NCBI GenBank assembly: GCA_003552785.1
Contig: PUOQ01000075.1
Location: forward strand, 1 to 33,968
Reading direction: 5' to 3'
Source: Dehalococcoidia bacterium
GTDB lineage: Bacteria; Chloroflexota; Dehalococcoidia; Dehalococcoidales; CSSed11-197
Length of the DNA: 33,968 bases
This document shows, one piece after another, positions 28,464-33,968 of this stretch. The position numbers and the translations under genes are program-made. The notes beneath the pieces are model-generated. The model was not told the origin of the DNA. It worked only from the letters and a program-made list of their open reading frames with translations, and made no database searches. Numbering within the stretch: position 1 is the first letter of the stretch; each line of letters begins with the position of its first letter.

Positions 28464-28952
28464 ATGTCAGATGAAATTATTGTTAAGCCCATTGGCACCA
28501 TATACTCCCCTTTAAAAGAACCAAAAGGTGCCCCGATTCAACCTGTTGGTGCAACCGGAATAAAGGGTCACATTGAACTAAAACCCGAGTATATAAATGG
28601 CCTCAAAGATCTTGACGGGTTTTCACACATCATCCTCTTGTATTATTTTCACAGGGCCAGCGATGGCCCTATGATTGTTACGCCATATATGGAAGATAAG
28701 CCAAGAGGCATTTTTTCTGTTAGAATGCCCGGGAGGCCCAATCACATCGGAATATCGGTCGTTCGATTATTAAATATCGAAGGCGCAATACTTCATATTG
28801 AAAATGTAGATATACTTGACGGTACTCCTTTACTCGATATAAAGCCTTATGTTACTACTTTCGATATTTATAAAACGGAAAAAGAAGGCTGGCTTTCCAA
28901 TATATCCAGACGTGCCGAGGAAAAAAAGTGTGACGGGCGCATCACAAAGTAA
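28464..28952 (+). CDS. trmO: TrmO/TsaA-family tRNA (t6A37) methyltransferase
   Basis: 162 aa; IGTIYSPLKEPKGAPIQP, GLKDLDGFSHIILLYYFHRA, RPNHIGISVVRLL. Confidence 0.88.
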   Translation: MSDEIIVKPIGTIYSPLKEPKGAPIQPVGATGIKGHIELKPEYINGLKDLDGFSHIILLYYFHRASDGPMIVTPYMEDKPRGIFSVRMPGRPNHIGISVVRLLNIEGAILHIENVDILDGTPLLDIKPYVTTFDIYKTEKEGWLSNISRRAEEKKCDGRITK

Positions 28953-29002
28953 AGGGCATTCATTAGCTTATTAAGCATTGTGAGTAAAAATGACCCTGTC
29001 GA

Positions 29003-31252
29003 TTAAAGCTTTTCCAGGCGCGCGTAACTCAACAGGATGCGCTTTAGTACTACCTGGTCGCCATTAAAAGCAATTACTACTTCTTGATCACCTTCAACGG
29101 GTTTAATGCTGACAACTATACCTTCTCCAAATTGAGGGTGCCGCACTTTATTGCCGGCTTTTAGTCCAATGATATTTTGCGCTTTGCTTTCTTTTACCTG
29201 TTTATGAGGAGCACTTTTTCCCGGAAGAAAATAGGGTTTTTCGCCTGTTTCATTTTTGCTCCTGTGATGAAGATTAAATCCAGCAGTCCTTATTTTTTCC
29301 TTTCCGTACTGATTGCCGGTAACAATGTTATCAGGTAAGTCCTTTAAAAACCTTGAGGGAGGATTTGACTGTGTAGTTCCCATCAACATTCGCTTAAAAG
29401 CCCGCAGAAGGTATACACCTTTTTTGGCACGGGTAATGCCAACGTAGCACAACCTGCGTTCCTCTTCCATTTGCCATGGATCATCCATTGACCTGTAATG
29501 GGGTAAGAGCCCTTCTTCAAGCCCGATTATAAATATATACGGAAATTCAAGGCCCTTTGCCTGATGCAAAGTTATAAGAGTAGCCCCTTCCCTGCCATCA
29601 CCAAGGTTGTCCGTATCAGAAACCAGTGACACAGATTCAAGAAAAGCAGAGATTCCTTCGGATGGCGAATAATCGTTATATTGCTGGGCTACACTTTTTA
29701 ACTCAAGGACGTTTTGCCAACGGTCTTCACCATCCGGTTGAGTTAACAGGTACGACTTATAATTTACCCTCTCAAGTACACGGTCCAGCAGCTCAGTTAT
29801 ACGCATTTCCTGTGCCATTTCCATTAGCTCGCCAATATTTGAAGAAAAATCTTTTAGTAATCGAAAACTTCTTGGGGTAAAGGCATTATTTGTATCGTCC
29901 TTATCAAATGATTTTAAAGAAAGTAGCGCTTCACCCTCGCTGGTCCCTATAGAATATGCCCAGCGCTTAAGGGATTCTATTGTATTTTTGCCTATATTTC
30001 TGGGAGGGATATTGATAATTCTAAGCAAGCTGAGGTAATCATGCGGATTAAATATATATTTCAAATAACAGATAACGTCTTTAATTTCACGCCTTTCATA
30101 AAATTTGGTTCCGGCAGCCAGCCTGTACTTGATTCCATGGCGTATAAAAGCCTCTTCTATGGCACGGGACTGAGCATTGGTGCGAAATAAAACAGCAATA
30201 TCCCCCAGAGGTGTGTTTAAATTATCTGTCAGGTTTTCAATTTCTCTAATTACAATTCTTGCTTCTTCACGCTGGTCGTAAGCCTCCAGAACCTTAAGCT
30301 TTTCACCTGTATCGTTTTTAGTCCACAGGTTTTTAGGCTTTCTTTCTTGATTTGAATCGATAATAGACTGCGCTGCGTCAAGAATGCAGGCAGTCGAGCG
30401 ATAGTTTTGTTCAAGCATTATAGTTTCAGATTCAGGAAAATCTTTTTCAAAATTTAAGATATTCCTTATGTCAGCTGAGCGCCATGAATATATGGATTGG
30501 TCAGGGTCACCAACTACACATAGATTACAGTTCAGTGCAGAAAACATTTTAACCAGCTCATATTGCACCAGGTTTGTATCCTGAAATTCATCAACCAGGA
30601 TGTGTAAATATCTCTGCTGATATTTCTTTAATATATCAGGGCGGGATGATAATGAGCGGAGAGTCTTTAACAAAATATCGTCAAAATCAAGAGCATTGTT
30701 TTTTTCAAGGAGCTGCTGGTAATTACTATAAACCTTTGCTGCTATTTCATCGTAGTAACTGCCGCCTTGAAGAGCTGATTCTTCCGGTGAAAGCAGGCGG
30801 CTTTTTGTATGGCTTATTTTGGACAGTAAGCTTCCAGGTGTGTAGTTTTTTGAATCCAAACCACAATTTTTAATGGCTTCTTTTACCAATTTTAACTGGT
30901 CATCCGCATCGTAGATAGAAAAATCGCGGTTCAGCCCCAGGTTTTCAGCTTCCTGTCTTAAAATCTTGACACATATTGCATGAAATGTTCCCAGAGTAAT
31001 GTCTTTAACCGTATCGGGGGAAAGGGCCGAAAGCCTTTCGCGCATCTCACGAGCGGCTTTGTTTGTAAAAGTCACCGCCATTATTTGATAAGGCCTTATA
31101 CCGAGAATATTTACCAGATAGGCAATACGGTGAGTTATTACCCGGGTTTTTCCAGAGCCCGGCCCTGCAAGAATAAGAACGGGGCAATTAACTGTTTCGA
31201 CCGCTTTTCTCTGGGGTGGATTAAGACCGGAAAGAATATCGTTATTTGTCAT
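29003..31252 (-). CDS. pcrA: UvrD/PcrA/Rep family DNA helicase
   Basis: 749 aa; LNPPQRKAVE, AGPGSGKTRVITHRI, VDEFQDTN, VVGDPDQSIYSWR, LITLHQAKGLEFP. Confidence 0.96.
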   Translation of the reverse strand: MTNNDILSGLNPPQRKAVETVNCPVLILAGPGSGKTRVITHRIAYLVNILGIRPYQIMAVTFTNKAAREMRERLSALSPDTVKDITLGTFHAICVKILRQEAENLGLNRDFSIYDADDQLKLVKEAIKNCGLDSKNYTPGSLLSKISHTKSRLLSPEESALQGGSYYDEIAAKVYSNYQQLLEKNNALDFDDILLKTLRSLSSRPDILKKYQQRYLHILVDEFQDTNLVQYELVKMFSALNCNLCVVGDPDQSIYSWRSADIRNILNFEKDFPESETIMLEQNYRSTACILDAAQSIIDSNQERKPKNLWTKNDTGEKLKVLEAYDQREEARIVIREIENLTDNLNTPLGDIAVLFRTNAQSRAIEEAFIRHGIKYRLAAGTKFYERREIKDVICYLKYIFNPHDYLSLLRIINIPPRNIGKNTIESLKRWAYSIGTSEGEALLSLKSFDKDDTNNAFTPRSFRLLKDFSSNIGELMEMAQEMRITELLDRVLERVNYKSYLLTQPDGEDRWQNVLELKSVAQQYNDYSPSEGISAFLESVSLVSDTDNLGDGREGATLITLHQAKGLEFPYIFIIGLEEGLLPHYRSMDDPWQMEEERRLCYVGITRAKKGVYLLRAFKRMLMGTTQSNPPSRFLKDLPDNIVTGNQYGKEKIRTAGFNLHHRSKNETGEKPYFLPGKSAPHKQVKESKAQNIIGLKAGNKVRHPQFGEGIVVSIKPVEGDQEVVIAFNGDQVVLKRILLSYARLEKL

Positions 31253-31407
31253 TTTATAATTATATCACCTGTACCATTGATAAGCATTTTTAAAAAATTT
31301 TCACACTACCAAAAGGACTGCGTGAAATTTTGCTTGCAATCAACTCATTGTAAGTGATATACTGCGAAAGCAATACAAGCAGGTTATTAACAAATAGTAC
31401 CTTTAAA

Positions 31408-31425
31408 CCAGCCCGGCGAGGTTGG
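31408..31425 (+). promoter_or_regulatory. putative PyrR-binding RNA hairpin in the pyr leader
   Basis: ccagcccggcgaggttgg: hexaloop CGGCGA fits CNGNGA, closed by CC/GG, followed by taagg; resembles the bacterial PyrR-binding loop consensus. Confidence 0.7.
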
Positions 31426-31462
31426 TAAGGAGCAGCAAATGTTACATTATATATTAGCTTAT

Positions 31463-31491
31463 CCTCTTGCCAGCCGGCAGGAGGTTTTTTT
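31463..31491 (+). terminator. leader attenuator terminator overlapping the pyrR Shine-Dalgarno
   Basis: cctcttgcc-agcc-ggcaggagg (9-bp stem with one G-U) followed by seven T then ATG. Confidence 0.75.
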
Positions 31492-32061
31492 ATGACTTCC
31501 AAGGTTATTTTAAACAATGAAGATATTCGACGTACTCTTGCACGGATGGCACATGAAATCATCGAAAACAACAAGAACCTGAACAATATAATTTTGGTTG
31601 GGATGCGCACACGAGGCGTTCCAATTGCTCAGAGGCTGGCAGACAATATTAAATCATATGAGGGAATTGTGATCCCCGTTGGCGTACTTGATTTTAGTTT
31701 ATACCGGGACGACCTTGCCTCGCGCAATTTTTATCCTGTGGTGCGCCAGACAAGAATCCCTGCCAGCATTGATGATAGTGTAGTCATCCTGGTTGATGAC
31801 GTGTTATATACTGGCCGAAGCGCCCGGGCGGCAATGGATGCCCTTATAGATCTTGGCCGCCCTGCTGCCATCAAACTGGCTGTACTTGTTGACCGCGGCC
31901 ATAGAGAGTTGCCCCTAAGAGCTGATTATGTAGGTAAGAATATACCCAGTGCTCACAGTGAAGAAATCAAGGTGCGGCTTCTAGAAGTTGATGGTATCGA
32001 CCAGGTATTGATTGAAAAAACCAGCCCTGGAGCAGAGGTGAACACAGATGCGGCAGTTTAA
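31492..32061 (+). CDS. pyrR: bifunctional pyr operon regulator / uracil phosphoribosyltransferase
   Basis: 189 aa; [43 protein letters not shown]. Confidence 0.96.
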   Translation: MTSKVILNNEDIRRTLARMAHEIIENNKNLNNIILVGMRTRGVPIAQRLADNIKSYEGIVIPVGVLDFSLYRDDLASRNFYPVVRQTRIPASIDDSVVILVDDVLYTGRSARAAMDALIDLGRPAAIKLAVLVDRGHRELPLRADYVGKNIPSAHSEEIKVRLLEVDGIDQVLIEKTSPGAEVNTDAAV

Positions 32062-33031
32062 CACCACTCCAACGCACAATATTGACGCAGAAATTAACTG
32101 GAGCCGCAGGCATCTTCTTGATATTGATTCGTTTTCCAGGGATGAATTTAATTACGTTACAAATACCGCTTTGGCCATGCAGGAAATACTCACCCGCCCC
32201 ATTAAGAAAGTACCAGCCCTCAGGGGTAAAACTATAGTTACCCTATTTTATGAGCCAAGCACCAGAACAAGGGGCTCGTTTGAGCTAGCAGCCAAACATT
32301 TGAGTGCCGATGTTGTTAACCTGTCGCCGCCGGCCAGCAGTATAACCAAAGGTGAAAATCTGCGGGATACCCTGCGCACTCTTGAAGTAATGGGTGCTGA
32401 TACCATAATATTGCGGCATCATATGGCAGGAGCTCCTCATTTTGCTGCCAGGCACGCAAAATCTTGCATAATTAACGCTGGCGATGGCTGGCACGCACAC
32501 CCTACCCAGACCTTACTGGATATATATACAATTCAAAAATACAAGAAAAATGTTGAAGGGTTAAAAATCGTTATCCTGGGTGACAGCCGGCACAGCAGAG
32601 TAGCCAGGTCAAATATTTCTGGCTTAACCCGGATGGGTGCCTATATTACACTTTGTGGTCCACCAACCCTGCTCCCTTTTTCGATTGGTCGCAATGATTC
32701 AGTCCAATCAATGCTTAAGGTCGAGCTCGATATCAACAAAGCATTGGACGGAGCTGATGTTGTTATTGCCCTTCGCATTCAAAAAGAAAGGCAGAAAGCC
32801 GGATTGATACCCGGCATTGAAGAATATATATCCGGATACCAGCTTACCGGCCACCGATTGAAGCAGGCCAAGCCGGACGCCATTGTTATGCACCCTGGAC
32901 CGGTGAACGAAGATATTGAAATTTCCATGGAGGTCGTTCGCTGCTCGCAGTCTGTTATTGATGAACAGGTTGCAAATGGTATTGCGATAAGGATGGCAAT
33001 TTTGTACCTGATTAACAGAGGTAATGGATAA
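32048..33031 (+). CDS. pyrB: aspartate carbamoyltransferase catalytic subunit
   Basis: 327 aa; [45 protein letters not shown]. Confidence 0.96.
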   Translation: MRQFNTTPTHNIDAEINWSRRHLLDIDSFSRDEFNYVTNTALAMQEILTRPIKKVPALRGKTIVTLFYEPSTRTRGSFELAAKHLSADVVNLSPPASSITKGENLRDTLRTLEVMGADTIILRHHMAGAPHFAARHAKSCIINAGDGWHAHPTQTLLDIYTIQKYKKNVEGLKIVILGDSRHSRVARSNISGLTRMGAYITLCGPPTLLPFSIGRNDSVQSMLKVELDINKALDGADVVIALRIQKERQKAGLIPGIEEYISGYQLTGHRLKQAKPDAIVMHPGPVNEDIEISMEVVRCSQSVIDEQVANGIAIRMAILYLINRGNG

Positions 33032-33968
33032 TGAGCGGTGAATTACTAATCAAAGGGGGGAGGATAATCGATCCTTCCCAAAACTTAGATACAACTGGTG
33101 ATTTACTGGTAAATAATGGGGTAATTATTGATATTATCAACAACAATGATTATGAGCCATTGGATAATGTTATTGATGCCTCCGGAATGATAGTAAGTCC
33201 CGGATTTATTGATTTGCACTGCCATTTGCGCCAACCCGGATTTGAGCAAAAAGAAACAATTGAAACCGGTTCACGGGCCGCAGCTAAAGGTGGGTTCACC
33301 ACCATATGCTGCATGCCAAATACTTCACCAGCAATCGATAGTGCTTCTGTTGCTGCCCATATTATCAAACTCGCCAGCCAATACTCAGATATCAGAGTAA
33401 TTCCTATTGGTTGCATAAGCAAAAACAGGCACGGAAAAGAGCTGGCTCCAATGATGGAGCTCTTACATGCAGGAGTCTGTGCTTTCAGCGATGATGGCCA
33501 TCCTGTTTTAAGCTCCAACCTGATGTTAAGGGCAATGGAATATGCCCTGCTTACTGGATTGCCCATCGTTGAACATTGTGAAGATCTTGAAATTTCTGCT
33601 GAAGGGCAAATGAACGAAGGGTACCTGTCTGATAAGCTTGGCCTGCCAGGCATACCAACTATTGCTGAAGAAATACATGTCGGCCGGGACATAAAATTGG
33701 CAGAGTATACCGGTGCCCACCTGCATATCGCACATGTTTCTACATCAGGGAGTGTAGAAATAATCCGGCAGGCAAAGACAAGGGGCGTCAAAGTTACTGC
33801 CGAGGTAACACCGCACCATCTTACATTGACCGAGGAGGCCGTTGGTGACTATGATACCAACGCTAAAGTTAGCCCTCCTTTGAGAACGTTGCATGATGTG
33901 GAAGCGCTTATCGAAGGCGTTAAGGATGGTACTATTGATATTATCGCTACGGATCATGCTCCACACAC
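33031..33968 (+). CDS. pyrC: dihydroorotase, partial (runs off window end)
   Basis: Open + frame from ATG 33031 (overlaps pyrB stop): [20 protein letters not shown]...SPGFIDLHCHLRQPGFEQKETIETGSRAAAKGGFTT...DIIATDHAPH. Confidence 0.95.
   Translation, partial: MSGELLIKGGRIIDPSQNLDTTGDLLVNNGVIIDIINNNDYEPLDNVIDASGMIVSPGFIDLHCHLRQPGFEQKETIETGSRAAAKGGFTTICCMPNTSPAIDSASVAAHIIKLASQYSDIRVIPIGCISKNRHGKELAPMMELLHAGVCAFSDDGHPVLSSNLMLRAMEYALLTGLPIVEHCEDLEISAEGQMNEGYLSDKLGLPGIPTIAEEIHVGRDIKLAEYTGAHLHIAHVSTSGSVEIIRQAKTRGVKVTAEVTPHHLTLTEEAVGDYDTNAKVSPPLRTLHDVEALIEGVKDGTIDIIATDHAPH

Noticed and set aside
29003-31252. UvrD/PcrA helicase as part of a defence system
   Set aside because: Complete PcrA-like housekeeping architecture; neighbours are pyrimidine and tRNA modification genes with no nuclease or defence partner.

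Overview
Reading by eye suggests a Chloroflexota/Dehalococcoidia-like bacterial chromosome segment (taxonomic guess only). Main blocks, left to right: (1) a mutS2 gene with an overlapping Vms1/eRF1-like (VLRF1) peptidyl-tRNA hydrolase gene; the VLRF1 ORF runs in frame into about 120 bp of 72.5% GC sequence at the window edge that looks like a foreign aminotransferase fragment (probable chimeric join); (2) two small divergent lipoproteins with low-complexity linkers and two CxxCH motifs each; (3) a MEDS-PAS histidine kinase, an OmpR-type regulator and a truncated second regulator; (4) a three-subunit molybdenum hydroxylase operon whose small subunit is a predicted Tat lipoprotein with a Thr-rich linker and a C2H2 zinc-finger-like motif before the [2Fe-2S] domain; (5) a GC-richer cluster with two ThiF/E1-like paralogs (one with an apparently degraded ATP site) bracketing MaoC-ACP-KAS-KR, followed by a GT1 glycosyltransferase, the best candidate here for an undescribed system; (6) an IS3-like orfA remnant and tRNA-Val(GAC); (7) bioY, an EF-like protein and ribD-ribE-ribBA-ribH; (8) lepB, pyrE, trmO and a UvrD/PcrA helicase; (9) pyrR-pyrB-pyrC preceded by a PyrR-binding-like RNA hairpin and a terminator hairpin that contains the pyrR Shine-Dalgarno. 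All family calls are from motif recognition without database searches.
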